The notes beneath the pieces were generated by a model. That model was not told the DNA's origin, ran no database searches, and worked only from the letters and a program-made list of their open reading frames with translations. A stretch of 64,000 bases of DNA, taken from positions 58,367,438 to 58,431,437 of the forward strand of contig CM045761.1 of NCBI GenBank assembly GCA_025200525.1. The letters run 5' to 3'. Origin of the DNA: Camellia lanceoleosa. Taxonomy: Eukaryota > Streptophyta > Magnoliopsida > Ericales > Theaceae. The first letter of the stretch is position 1, and each line of letters begins with the position of its first letter. Shown piece by piece: positions 23,515 to 35,477 of this stretch. The translations under genes were made by a program, and so were the position numbers.

Positions 23515-23640
23515 ATATATATTTTTATACCCAGACCTGCCCTGACTTCCACTTGAATGTAAGAGGATTTGAATCCTAGCAGTAAGGAGAGGAGCAAATT
23601 CCTTTACCACTAGGGTGGCTACCTTGGTGGTAAGAGAGAG
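23515..23640 (-). mobile_element. tRNA-derived SINE
   Basis: On the minus strand a polymerase III A-box-like TAGTGGTAAAGG (23601-23612) precedes a B-box GGATTCAAATCC (23565-23576), spaced as in tRNA-derived SINEs. An AT-rich tail follows. No tRNA fold is intact. Confidence 0.6.
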
Positions 23641-23689
23641 AATAGATGGAAAATGAAAAGAGTCAGGCTTCTGCCTAATCCAAGATCAG

Positions 23690-24015
23690 ACTAGAGCATG
23701 TTGTTGGGCTTGTGGAGGCCCACCACGGGTCTTATTTGGATGATCCGAGCCGTTTAATGTATGAAACTCGTCAAATATTTTATCTTTAAAAAAATCACGT
23801 TGATCAGATTTCGATAGCTACTTGATCGGATCAGATTTCTATCAATGGTAAATATAATTTTTAAAATAAATTATTGACAAAAATTTGATCCGTTATATCC
23901 AATCAACTTGATTTTTTACAAGGATAAAATATTCGACGAGTTGTACACATTGAACAGTTCGAATTATCGAAACATGACTCATGATAGGTTCCACGGGCCC
24001 AACAATACCGTCCAA
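23690..24015. mobile_element. Foldback element, family F, copy 4
   Basis: Inverted ends GCATGTTGTTGGGCTTGTGG and CCACGGGCCCAACAATACC enclose the family landmarks (GATCCGAGCCGTTTAATGTA, TAGCTACTTGATCGGATC). It closely resembles copy 2. Confidence 0.7.
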
Positions 24016-24630
24016 TTTACAAAATGGACTAAAGACAATCCTATCTCAAATGAAAACACAACATAAAAGGCACAGACACTGTCAAGTTAAATCCAAAGAA
24101 TCCAGAGCATGCATTCTTCAGGCAAATTAATAATTTGTATGGTTTGGGAAAATGCTGAAATATATCGAGGGAAGTGTTGATTGATCAAGTTGGCCTCAGA
24201 TGTTTCAGGGTCTTTCATCAAATTCCTCCCTCTGAATTAGGATTTTACTCAATAGTGAATACAATGGCTCTGTTTATAAAAATATAATTCAACTAATCAT
24301 GATATATGACTTTATAAAAGCATCACCTGTACAAGAAGTAATTTTTGTCTGGTTGTCCAAATTAGGTTGCTTCAGAGACATTGCCCCCTTCTTAATTTCA
24401 CAGCAAAATGCGATTCTTTGATCTGTTTGTAAAACCACTGGGTTGGTGTTGTTTGTTTGTTTTTGGGTTTGGTGTTATAAGTTTCCATACTTTTAAGTAT
24501 GAGAAAAGGCTTGCTCTAAATGAAGAAACAAAAAAAAAAAAAGTATTGAGAAAGGCAAGTAGCCATTCGTAACAGTCATGGCCTTTGCAAAACTTTGGTG
24601 ACTTTTCAAATCAACGTGGAAGATATATTG
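24016..24630. other. Unique non-coding sequence
   Basis: Moderately AT-rich and not repeated in the window. No reading frame, RNA gene or element end is recognised. Confidence 0.5.
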
Positions 24631-24976
24631 GATAAATTACTAATACAATAATGAGATTTAATTAAAATACGAATTAATTTTTATAGTTTTGGAAATTATA
24701 TTTTATCTTTTAAAATTTTTAATTTCATAACAAATCGTTCATTTTATTAATAAATTATCAAGTCAATTAACAGTTTTTAATAATTTTAGAAATATGTTTC
24801 AATTAATAATTTAGGTAATTTTATTATTGCATAGGAGAGTAACTATGGATTTTATTTTTTTAGTTAATTTGTTAAATAAAAAAATTCCAACAATGGGGTA
24901 TTTATAATTTTTTAAATCACATGGGACAATTTATATTTTAAGTAAATCTCAGGAAATGTATTTGTAATTTATCGTA
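24631..24976. mobile_element. Eroded short relative of the 12825 foldback
   Basis: It starts GGATAAATTACTAATACAA and ends ATTTGTAATTTATCG, an inverted pair like the ends of the element at 12825-14268. The interior is short, diverged and non-coding. Confidence 0.4.
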
Positions 24977-25027
24977 TATTATTAGTTAAGGGCATTTTGG
25001 GAACAAAGAAAAAACGTAGAATATAAA

Positions 25028-25164
25028 CTGAGTTGTTCATATTTTTAAAATAAAAATAGTAATTTTTTGACCTTTTTCGAAAAAATGTACAGAAAAATAA
25101 AGAGAGTGATGTGATAACTTATAGTGACTTTTTGACTAAAATATGTAGTCTCCAAACAAGGCCT
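25028..25164. mobile_element. MITE fragment
   Basis: It shares the 'aaaaatgtacagaaaaa', 'gtgatgtgataacttata' and CTCCAAACAAGGCC tracts with the MITE at 16672-16810. The left end is lost. Confidence 0.45.
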
Positions 25165-25338
25165 AGCAACAAGCCAAATAAGTTGTTTATCAGTTTATTT
25201 TTATCACATCACCTCTTTATATTTTTATACATCTTTTTATAATAAATAAAAAAAAATAATATGTGATACCCAAACCACCTCTCATTGTGATTCAAATTTT
25301 TTTTATCACTTTTGTTCTTATAGTTAACTTTTTTATTT

Positions 25339-26305
25339 GAGCAAATTGTATTAATGGTCCCTATAATTTGAGACTTGTATTATTTTGGTCTATGACTTTT
25401 CAATTATGATATATTTGATCTTAAATTTTGAATCTCATTTCAAATAAAGATAATTGAAACATTGTTGCTCAATTTCAAAAGCAAAATTGTCAATTTGATA
25501 AAATATAAGCTAGTTTAATAAAAATAAATATCAAAAAAATATTTTTAAACTTTTAAAAATTATTTCTACTCACCAAAAATATAATTATATAAAAATGATA
25601 AATCTTTTATATTTTTATTTTATTTATTTTTTTACTAAATTAATTTTTAATATATGTTTAGATGATGATCATGTAATGGATGGTTGTTTTATTAATATTT
25701 TTTGATAGTTATCATGCAATAGATGGTTGCATTTTTTATTAACAAATATTTTTTTGATGGTTATCATGTAATGGATGGTTATTAAACTTTTAATATATAA
25801 TCAATATGTTTAATATATGAAATGTTTTTAGTTTTGAATTTTTTGATTTAATGGATTGGGTTAATAATGATATCAAAATTGTTGTTATGTTTGACTTTTG
25901 AAAAAATAAAAACTAATTTAACGAAAATAAATATAAAAAATTTTATTTCTACCCCCAAAAGGTAAAATTATATAAAAATGATGTGTTTTTAATTTTTTTT
26001 CACCAATTTATTTTTTAGTTTCTTAAAAAAAATTTCTGAAAATCAAACCAAATAAAACTTTATAACAAAAAAAAGTTTCAACATTATTCATTAAAAAAAT
26101 TGTCATTATATTTCAAACAACATATAAGTTAACTAACACAAAATAAGTTGTATGACGACTTTATGCTTCAAATGAAATAATAATGTCTTCAATTGTTCTT
26201 ATTTAGAATGAGATTCAAAATTTAAAATCAAATAAATCACAATTAAAAAGTCGAGACCAAAATGATACAAGATCTAACATATAGAGACTAGTAATCTAAT
26301 TCGCC
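25339..26305. mobile_element. Mutator-like non-autonomous element with long TIRs
   Basis: Inverted repeats of about 120 bp (from GAGCAAATTGTATTAATGG; complement of GGCGAATTAGATTAC) bound a 967-bp element. Perfect TTTTTTATTT direct repeats flank it (25329-25338 and 26306-26315), in line with a 9-10-bp Mutator-like duplication. The interior has a threefold 'atggatggtt' motif (25675-25783) and no coding frame. Confidence 0.8.
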
Positions 26306-26315
26306 TTTTTTATTT

Positions 26316-28325
26316 TGTCGAAAACATTGTAATTATGTTTGAATGGAATCTCAATGTTGAGAATTCGATATCTAGCAATCTAATACATGCGAGGATCTCA
26401 TATTAAGTGTTTGAATGGATGGTTTAGGAATCTTTATTTAGGAAGAAATTTCAAAATCTATTCCAGTGTTTAATTTAACTTTTTAGAACATTTGAATGTT
26501 AATATTTTCATTAAATGTTCAAAATACTTTTATTCAACTTCTCTTTAAAACTGAAATGAAAATATGGTTTTCAATTCTCATAATTTAACTGTTTGCAACA
26601 GATTAAAATAAGAAAATAGTTTCTAATTACCCTTGAGATTTTGACTATACAAAAATAGTTTTACAAATATTTATAGATAAAATTGATAAAGTTGAAAATT
26701 TAAGAATTATACGCATATTTTATTATTATTCTATTAATTCCTTGAATGACCCGTTTGATGTGATTGTCGGGATTAAATCCTTATGATTATGAATTTACTT
26801 GGACTATAAATCTAACTTCGAATTTTTTGAGGTAATAATCTCAATTTCTAATTTTTTTGGGATAATAAGGATTATGATTGTGTAAAATACCGTCTAATTT
26901 GTTAAAATTGTATCGATCTGTGTTAATTCGTACCGTTTTAACCACTGATTGTGATTTCAACTTTAAAATTTATAATCTGTCAACCGAACCGTTCCGTTCC
27001 GTTCCGCTATAGTTAATGCATACATATTTTTTAACCTCCAATGAAATATCAATATAAAAATAAGTGTGAGAGAGATTGAAGATGTGAAATTTATTACAAA
27101 TTGGTGGTTATATATATGAAACATATTATGTAAAATTACTTTGTGTTATATATCTAAAAAATATTATATAATTTAGTATTATATATTATGCAAATGTATG
27201 ATGATTAGTTAGAATAAACTTCAATCTGTCAATTTGCCAAAAACAGTCCAAACCGCAATTTGTTAATCCGCTAATCCACCAACCCGCTGTTCGGTTTGTA
27301 ATTTTATTTTCAAATTGTCCGAACCGCACCGCACACACCCCTAATAAGGATAACAAACTTTTACTTGTCTATCTATCTATCTATTTTTCACTTATCTATC
27401 AAGTGTTACATATCCGTTCATGTGTCATTTACCTGTTTAGTATTACCTATCTATCTACTTAATTTACCTATTTATTTATATCACCACCACCACTAACTAT
27501 ATTGACTACCTCTAACAATATGTAACTGGCAGTTTGAAAATGATAGATAAAAATAAACAAAATTAACTTTTAAAACAATAATTTATTTTCTTACCAAATA
27601 ATTTGATTAATCATGTCCTTGTAAACAACATAAAATGATCTCTAAACCTAATGTTGTGATAATCACAGATTGCATGTCATTTTGCATTCATTTAATTACA
27701 GGAATTTTAAGTTTAATTACACTTTATGTGTTTGTGGTTATATGTGAATCAATTGATTAGGAGGTTGTGATTTGAATCAGTTTAAAGTGTTAAGCCTAAT
27801 AGGAGTTCAATTATATTATAATAAGATTGGTATTAATTAAGATTGATTCAATTAAGATTAGGTAATCTATAGAATTAATTAAAAAAATAAAATTCGTAAT
27901 TATTCTCCTACACAATAATAAAATGACTTGAATTATTAATTAAAATAAATTTATGATATCATTAAAAATTATTAATTAACTTGATAATTTATTAATAAAA
28001 AGAACCATTTGTTAAAAAATTAGAAACTTCAAGGATCGAGATGTAATTTATAAAATCACAAAAGAAAATTATATTTTAAACAAATCTCAAGAGATGTATT
28101 TGTAATTTACTCAAATAATAATGATTCAAGTAATATTTTAAAAAATAAAAAATGATTAAGATATTATCTTACATAAATCATATTTTTTGCATTGTGTTCA
28201 ATGAAGTGTTACCCAAAAAAAAAAAAAAAAAAAAAAGGGGTATTTTTTTAATAAAACATGACTAATGGGTAACTAATATATTTAAGAATGTTAATTTTTA
28301 TTTATTTTCCCCTAATATTATTCTC
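26316..28325. other. AT-rich intergenic DNA, old repeats
   Basis: No gene is seen. Near 26985-27350 GAACCGTTCCGTTCCG and CCGAACCGCACCGCACAC followed by CCCTAA look like the right part of an eroded hAT-type element. An ATCT microsatellite lies at 27367-27385. A GTAATTTACTC end near 28115 recalls the 'gggtaaattac' foldback family. A-tract at 28217-28237. Confidence 0.45.
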
Positions 28326-28329
28326 TTTT

Positions 28330-28655
28330 TTTTTTTCTGTTATAGAAAAATTCTCATACTCTCCTACAGATCCAAGGCAACACCCCTTATAGAAATCACC
28401 AATGTGTCCTGTTGTCTGCTCCTAATAAGTGAGAACTTGCCTCGACTCTCCAAGACAAATTCCGCTTAAGTCAGGACTCACGTAGCAGGGAGTATCGAAC
28501 CCACCCCAAGTACTATGGTAACAACAATTTGAGACTTATCATCTTAACCAATTGTGCTATGCTCAAGAGATTAGTCCAAGAATTTTGAACTTTAAACCTG
28601 AGATCTTAACCCTAGGCCTTTACCAAGTGTGCTACTGCCTTGGGTTATGATATTG
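28330..28655 (-). mobile_element. tRNA-derived SINE
   Basis: On the minus strand, an A-box-like TAGCACAATTGG (28549-28560) is followed by B-box GGGTTCGATACTCC (28489-28502) in tRNA spacing. A second A-box-like TAGCACACTTGG lies near 28635. The T-run at 28327-28338 would be its poly(A) tail. It ends just before the hAT target duplication. Confidence 0.6.
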
Positions 28656-30212
28656 TTCTTTTATCCTAATAGGGCTGTTCAAAAATCCGTTTAAACCGGT
28701 AATCTGAACCAAACTAGACCGAACTGTATGGTTTGCAATTGGTTCGGTTTTATTAAGAACCGTTTCGATTTTGGTTCAAGAAATATTGAGAACCATAAAA
28801 ACGGTTCGAATTTTATGAAAAGACCACAGTTTGAACTGAACTGAATTTTAAAAGATATATATATATATATATGATATTTAATAAACATCAGTCCATAAAT
28901 TTACCTCACTCACGCCATTCTTGAGATAGAACTCGAAGGGTCTCAACCGTTTCTTGGCCTCCAAATTCGTGTCCTTGATTCCATATTCGTCTCTTCGTTT
29001 CTCTTACACTCTCCTCTTATTTGAATACTACACCCTACAACATACCAGTCATGCCATCAACCATCTCTATCTCTCTCAATCTCATCACAACACTACCTTC
29101 CACTATTGTTACTGTTAGGACCTTCAAATCTGGCTAACTATCTCTTTCAGTATATGATCTTGCCACCAACAGCTTTCCAATACCACCGGCTATTCACTCT
29201 TGCACAATCGCAGCCCTACCTCGTGTTATTCTACGAGATCAGTGAGTAATTTTTTAATTTTTGTGTTAGGGTTTTTTTTTTTTAAATATAAATATATTTT
29301 TCTTTCCTGTTCTGATTTAGATTTTTAATTTAATTGTTTTGAAAGAGAGGATCAACAGTGTATTTAATCCATGCAATAATAGTAATATTACACTTTGTAA
29401 CAAGAACGTGATACTTGGGCTTTAGACCTCTGAAAAAAATAGTTGTAACTGGTGTAAATTTTGATTATAGTATGATGTTGCTAAAAGTAGTTCCAATTAT
29501 CCCCTGTTGTAATATAACACACAGATTTACAAAAGAAATTGAAAAGGAAATGAAGCAATCTGAGAAGAAAATCAGCAGAGAAATGCCTTCAGCTGGAAGG
29601 TTTGATTCATGAAGATACAAGTTTCAGAAAATAATCCACACCCTCTTTCTGATATCTATTTATACAATATCTTCTCTTCTAACTACTATTTCCACCCATA
29701 TTGGTAACTAAAATCCAAAACAGATTAATTAATATTCAAACATAACTTGACTGCTAGCTAATCTAACCAACTTAGCTTGCTAACTTTACTGCTAGTAATT
29801 AATATTCAAAATAGAACTTGCTAACTAGCAACTTCTCTTCTATTAGCAGCACTCCTATCATAATACTAACAAGATAAAACAAAGTATGGATGAGATGATT
29901 CATATGATACAATATATATATATATATATATCAATGATTGCATCAATGGGAAACAGTAAAGCGCCAATAAAGACATTTTCAAAAAATTTGTGACAAACAT
30001 GATTACTTGTCATGATTTAGGTATTTTTTTATGCACTTTATGTTTATGATTTTATCATAGGATTTTTTTATTTTAAAGATTTTTCAAGCTAAGGCATTTC
30101 TGATTTTTTTAGAGATTTTTGAAGTTCAGAAATTTTGCTGAGTTAGGGATTTTTTGGGGATTATTATATATTCTATCATTTGATATATTTGTGTATTTGT
30201 GTTTCTTGTTAG

Positions 30213-32363
30213 ATGTCAAGTGTTGAAGAGATTGCAAATCCTGGTAATAGTAGCACCCCTGTGGAGCATAAACTTGATGCTTTTATGTCTTCCTTTAAGA
30301 CAGAGGTACGTTATCCTAAAGAAAAAGAGTCAGAAAAGTTCAGAGGTTTGGCTTCATTTCACTAAAATTTATAAGGAAGGGTGCAAGAAACCTGAAGGGG
30401 CTAAATGTAATTACTGTCATAACACATATGCATGGTTGAGAGAGAATGGGACTAGTACTTTGAGAAAACATGTTGCCAGTTGCTCAAAGTGTCCTTATAA
30501 TCATGAGATAAAGAAACAAAAAACTTCGTCATTTCAGTCAATTAAAGAAGAAGGTTCTGAAAATAGTCTTGGACTGTAGAAATTTTAACAAGATGCATGC
30601 AGAGATGCACTTACTCAAATGATAGTCAAAGATGAGTTACCTTTTAGGTTTGTTGAGCGTGAAGGTTTTCGTAACTTTTGTAGTGTGATGCAACCTAATT
30701 TCAAAAAACTTTTATGCATTACAATGGCAAGGGATTGTGTGACATTGTTCAGTAATGAGAAAAAGAAATTGAGGAATTTGTTCATGAAATCAAATCAAAG
30801 AATTTGTCTCACTACTGATTCATGGACTTCCCTAAAAAATGTTTCCTACATGTGCCTCACAGCACATTTCATCGATAAGGACTGGAAATTACACAAAAGA
30901 ATTTTAAGCTTTTGTGTAATATCTAGCCACAAAGGTGAGGCAATTGGAAGGGTAGTAGAGGCATGCTTGATTGATTGGGGTATAGAGAAATTGTGCATAC
31001 TAACTGTTGATAATGCAAGTGCTAATGATGTTGCACTTACATATTTGAAGAGAAAGTTCTCTAAAAAGAGTGATGCCTTTATTTGAAAAGGTGAGTTTTT
31101 TCACATGAGGTGTTGTGCCCATATCATTAATTTAATTTTGAAAGATGGCTTGAATGAAATCAAAGGGTTGGTAACTCGAATTCGTGATGCTGTGAAGTAT
31201 GTTAGAAGTTCTCCTCAAAGAGAGCAATGTTTCAAGTCATGTGTAGAAAATGGGAGGATTAATCATAAGAGTTCTTTGTGTTTAGATGTTCAAACCCAGT
31301 GGAACTCTAGTTTTCTCATGTTAAATACTGCACTCAAGTTTCAAAAAGCTTTTGAAAGATTAGAAGATGAGGATCCGCATTTTTGCTTAGAGCTTAATGA
31401 TATACCTCCTACCACCAAAGATTGGGATGATGTTAGGCATTTTACTTCATTTTTGGAAAAATTCTATGATGCCACTGTTCATTTGTCTGGTTCTTTGTAC
31501 ATTACTTCTACTATGTATTTTACTGAAGTTTGTGCAATTGAAGGTTTCTTATCTGAATGTGCAAAGAGTTTGGATCCTTCTTTAAGTGTAATGGCTATGA
31601 AAATGAAGAGCAACTTTGATAAGTATTGGGGAAAAATTGAAAAAGTGAACATGCTGTTGATTTCTGTTGTGTTAGATCCCTGTTGTAAGTTGAGATATGT
31701 TAGTTTTTGTTACTCTGAACTTCATGAAGCTGCCACTGTGACTGAGCTTACAAAAAAGGTAAAAGAGGCATTGAATCCAATTTATGATGAGTATCAAAAG
31801 CTTGAATTTGGAAAGTGTTCTTCTTCTAACCAAACTTGTGTTGAAGTTGATCAACCAATTAGTGGAGCAAGTAAACAGTTAGTGTCTTTCAAATCAAAGT
31901 GTCAAAAACATTTGGCACAAGAAGAATGTGATGGTGGAAAGTCAAAAGTGGATAAATATTTCGAAGATGCTTGTGAAAAGGAAGGCCCAAACTCACATTT
32001 TGAAATTTTGAATTGGTGGAAGATGAATTCCTCTAGATATAAAAAATTTTCTCAAGTTGCCCGGGATATTTTGGCCATTCTTGTATCCACTGTTGCCTCA
32101 GAGGCTGCCTTTAGTACAGGAGGTCGTGTCATTGACCAATTTCGTAGTTCTCTTACTCCCAAGCTTGTAGAATGCTTGATTTGTTTGCAAGATTGGTTGT
32201 GTGCTTCACCACTCCCACTTGAGGTGGAAGAAAATATTGCGGACATTAAAAAACTCGAACAAGGTAATATTGATTTGGTATTTTGTTATGAAATTTATTT
32301 TCATGTATTGAGTACTTTATTTTAAATTAATGTTATCATTTTTTGCAATTTCAGCTCTAAATG
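30213..32363 (+). pseudogene. hAT transposase, broken
   Basis: The product would cut and paste the element in the nucleus. ATG 30213 directly follows an intron-acceptor-like TTTCTTGTTAG. After a frameshift near 30330 comes a BED zinc finger (CNYC, RKHVASC), then the RNase H-like catalytic fold with D in TTDSW and D in LTVDNASAND. A C-terminal hAT dimerisation region (HFEILNWWK to CLQDWL) follows, and its SEAAFS holds the expected catalytic Glu. Stops at 30577, 30586 and 31084 break the main frame. A 91-bp intron (32264-32354) precedes the last exon, which is split by the gypsy at 32363 and finishes at 42902. Confidence 0.88.
32264..32354 (+). other. Predicted last intron of the hAT transposase
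   Basis: Donor AAG|GTAATA and acceptor TTTGCAATTTCAG|C flank 91 bp. Joining the exons keeps the reading frame, which then runs through the target-duplication site to a stop at 42900-42902. Splicing is inferred from consensus only. Confidence 0.55.
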
Positions 32364-33697
32364 TATGACACCCCAAATATTTAATTAATACCACAACCAA
32401 TAATAATAATAGTGGGCGTGGTAGTAAAACAAATAATTAATTTTCTGTTGGTATGTAATAAAGTATAATTTATTTAGGGATCAGTGTTTAGGGCCAAATT
32501 AAAGTTAAAGATAGTAAATAAATAAATATAAAAGTAAGAGTAAATAAATAAATAATAATAATAATAATAGGTAGTTATCCAAACACATCTCTGAATTAAT
32601 TAAGACGGAGATATGGCATCTGTACAGAATATATATGATTTGGATTTACTCATTATTATGAGATATGGGCCTTGTGTCTATATAAAGGCAACCAAGGCAG
32701 GAGATTGGAGGTACCAAAAGAAATGAAGAAAAATTTTGAGAGATACTGCGTAGAAGAGGGTCTTGAAAAGATAGAAAAAATATGAAGAAAATAGTAAGAC
32801 TCAATCTTAAGGTGAGTTATATTATATCTTGAGTTACCATAATATATTTTACGTATGTTTTGACTTACCATAATTTATTTTATACAAGTTGTATTTTATT
32901 AGTTATGTTAATACAAGTTATGTTTCATAAATATTTCAATTATGTGGATTAATTTCTAAACTCTATTTGTTAAAATGAAACGCATGGATATGTTTGTTTA
33001 AATTTTAAAGAATATTTGACTATGACCTCATAAACAATTATGTTTTGTAAGTACCACCACGGGAGTCCCATGCCTTGGGGGACTTAAATAACCATTGGTC
33101 TTTGTTTGACCACTTTGTGATCCTCTGTTTGTCATGGATCTATTGGCCTCTATTCTGATTGTCACTTCTATGACCTCTGTTCTGTTCTGTTCTGTACCGT
33201 GGTTATGGTTATTTATTTACATAATTTCTGTATTTCAGTTTCTGCCACTTAAATGATTTATTTACCAAATTGAGTTATGTAAATGTTTTGGCTTAACTGA
33301 CTATCCATGGTTATTTTGTATTCCCTGTACTCTTGGCATAATATTTCTCACTCTGCTGTGTACTTATAGTTGTTACCATTTTAGGTGACGAGATGTAGGA
33401 AAAACCCATAACCTTACGTAATGGAACCCACACGAGGATTGATATTGAACTACTATTTTGTCTTTTTTTTTTTTTATAAATATATTTTGCTCCTTTTTGT
33501 TTCTACTCGGGGCGGGTCACTGAATAATAAAATAATAAAAGCCCTATAAATATATTTTCTCTTATTAAAATAGTAAAATGGAGTAATTTCCTGTTTAATT
33601 ATTTTTATTTCCGCTTACGCAGTTTAATTTGTTACAAAATAGAATAAGTTAATAAGTTGAGATTCCAACCCTAAGCCCCTGAGATTGGGTCGTGACA
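32364..33697 (+). repeat. Gypsy family A 5' LTR
   Basis: It starts TATGACACC, a one-base change from TGTGACACC in the 3' LTR, and ends GTCGTGACA. A TATA box TATATAAA at 32679-32686 should start transcription. Four AAT units stand near 32402, against about thirteen in the 3' LTR. Confidence 0.9.
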
Positions 33698-33699
33698 AA

Positions 33700-33713
33700 G
33701 GTGATGTCAGAGC
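33700..33713 (+). promoter_or_regulatory. Primer-binding site, tRNA-Met type, degraded
   Basis: GGTGATGTCAGAGC lies just after the 5' LTR and resembles the plant initiator-tRNA-Met binding sequence TGGTATCAGAGC with a small insertion and a substitution. Confidence 0.65.
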
Positions 33714-33888
33714 AATGGTTTAAAAAAAAAATGCTATTTTAATTTGATCAAGAAGTTCGAAAAGTTATAAATAAATGTATAAATAAAACTAGATAGCTAA
33801 ATAAACATAATAAAATAAAATAATAAATATTTACCTGTAACATTAGTCCTTTTGTGTAAAATCTCACGTTTATTTTGGTGATATAGGA

Positions 33889-34387
33889 ATGTCAGAGATT
33901 AACCTTAATGATGCGTTTTGGGATGAGCTCGGGCCATTAATTTAGATGAGATTTTAGCCGAGCACCCCGCCCCCGCTTCATCTAAGGGTTGGGGAGATTC
34001 AGAGGACTGCACCCAGGCTTTGCCCAATGGATGGGTTGGCCAATCTATATACAGGCTAATCCTACAGATGTCCCACATTTACTATGGAGGCAAGACCATG
34101 CCGATACACGCGAATGTTTTCTTGGACCCATTTGTGTCCTTGGCGTTGCCTCGAGACATGACCGCCCGCATTATATCATAGGCCCTTTACTCCCAGATTT
34201 TGTGGCCAGAAAGGAGAACATGTACCCTGAGGACTATATTTTCACCACAGTCCCTAACCCGCTGGAGATAATTAATATTCAAAATGTTGACTTTAATAAT
34301 GACTTGTCATATGTCGAGACACCCGGTTTGATTGTCGATCAAGTATTTTTGGGATACATATAGTCCGCCTCCATTTTCACAGTCCAG
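33889..34387 (+). pseudogene. Extra ORF between LTR and gag
   Basis: ATG 33889 opens MSEINLNDAFWDELGPLI followed by a stop. Another frame is then open from 33989 to 34363 and includes MYPEDYIFTTVPNPLEIINI. No domain is recognised. An acceptor-like GATATAG precedes the first ATG, a donor-like CCAG|GTAACG follows at 34387, and an acceptor CTTCGTAG precedes the gag ATG at 34723, so splicing to gag is conceivable. It may be an element-specific leader protein; the frames are broken. Confidence 0.45.
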
Positions 34388-34722
34388 GTAACGTAGATGT
34401 GTTTTGGTGTAATCCAGTTAGGATGGGAATTTGAGCTCTTTGTGCAACACTATTTCCCATGGTTGTTTGGCCTCTTTGACCTACTACTCTAGATTTGGTA
34501 GAAGAAAACCTTTTTGTATGCTGACCATGATGTGTTCTAATCCTTTTTTGTTGTCTTTTTGTTTTTGTTTACCACAGGGATGGGACACTAACATATTTTA
34601 ACTGAGGTAATATTAATTATAAAAAATGTAAAGCTGGCATTTTATATAGATATAAATTGCGCTACACATGCTTACATATATGATGTGTTGTAAATGTAAT
34701 GCCTCGTTTATTACTTCGTAGA

Positions 34723-35477
34723 ATGGCCAATAATGGTAACGGAAGCAAGTCATTAGTCAGTGGCACTGAATCGATGGAAAGAATAATAGAAAGAGCGGTT
34801 ATTAGCTTTTTGTAAGCCTTGCAGACTAACATCAATAACAAGATGCCAGAACGGCGAAAAGAGCCAGTTACCATAAAACAGTTCCAGGATCTGAAACCCA
34901 CCACATTTACTGGCGGCCCAAACCCAATGGTAGCAAATGCTTGGGTTAAAGACAAGGAAAAGATTTTTCGCGCCCTGCCCTGCACCGAAAGACAGAAGGT
35001 AACTTTTGTTACTTTCACTTTCAAAGACAATGCACAGGAATGGTGGCTTCTCACTCTAGAGAAAGAAGAAATTGCGACTTAGGCAAGATTTTTGGAAGTA
35101 TTTTATGAAAAATACTTCCCAGATTCATTGCGGGAACAGAAGGCATCCGAATTCATACATCTAAAGCAAGGAACCACGACGGTGGCCGAATATGAGAGCA
35201 AGTTCACACAACTCGCTCGATTTGCAACATACATCATCCCCATCGAAACTTGAAAAGCAAGGAAATTCGAAGCTAGATTGGATGCTGAAATTAAAGACAG
35301 GCTTGAGGTCTTGAAACTACCAACCTATGCAGAAGTGGTAAACCAGGCGTACATTGCAGAAAAGGGGATTAAAGCCTTGCGTTTTGGGGAACCAAGCCAA
35401 AAAAAGCGATTTTGGAAAAAAGACAACAGAAGACCCAGTGTTGCGCTTCATAAAAAGGTGAATACGGGCACAACCAG
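34723..35477 (+). pseudogene. Gypsy gag, N-terminal part, broken
   Basis: ATG 34723 opens a retrotransposon gag domain in a single frame (TTFTGGPNPMVANAW, then YEKYFPDSLREQKASEF). Stops occur at 34813, 35080 and about 35250. The frame is cut at 35477 by the reversed solo LTR and resumes in phase at 37843 once the insertion and its duplication are set aside. The protein would be the structural capsid of the retrotransposon particle. Confidence 0.85.

Noticed and set aside
33989..34363. 124-codon frame as an independent host gene
   Set aside because: It lies between gypsy LTR and gag, lacks an ATG at its start and overlaps a broken leader ORF; annotated as part of the element.
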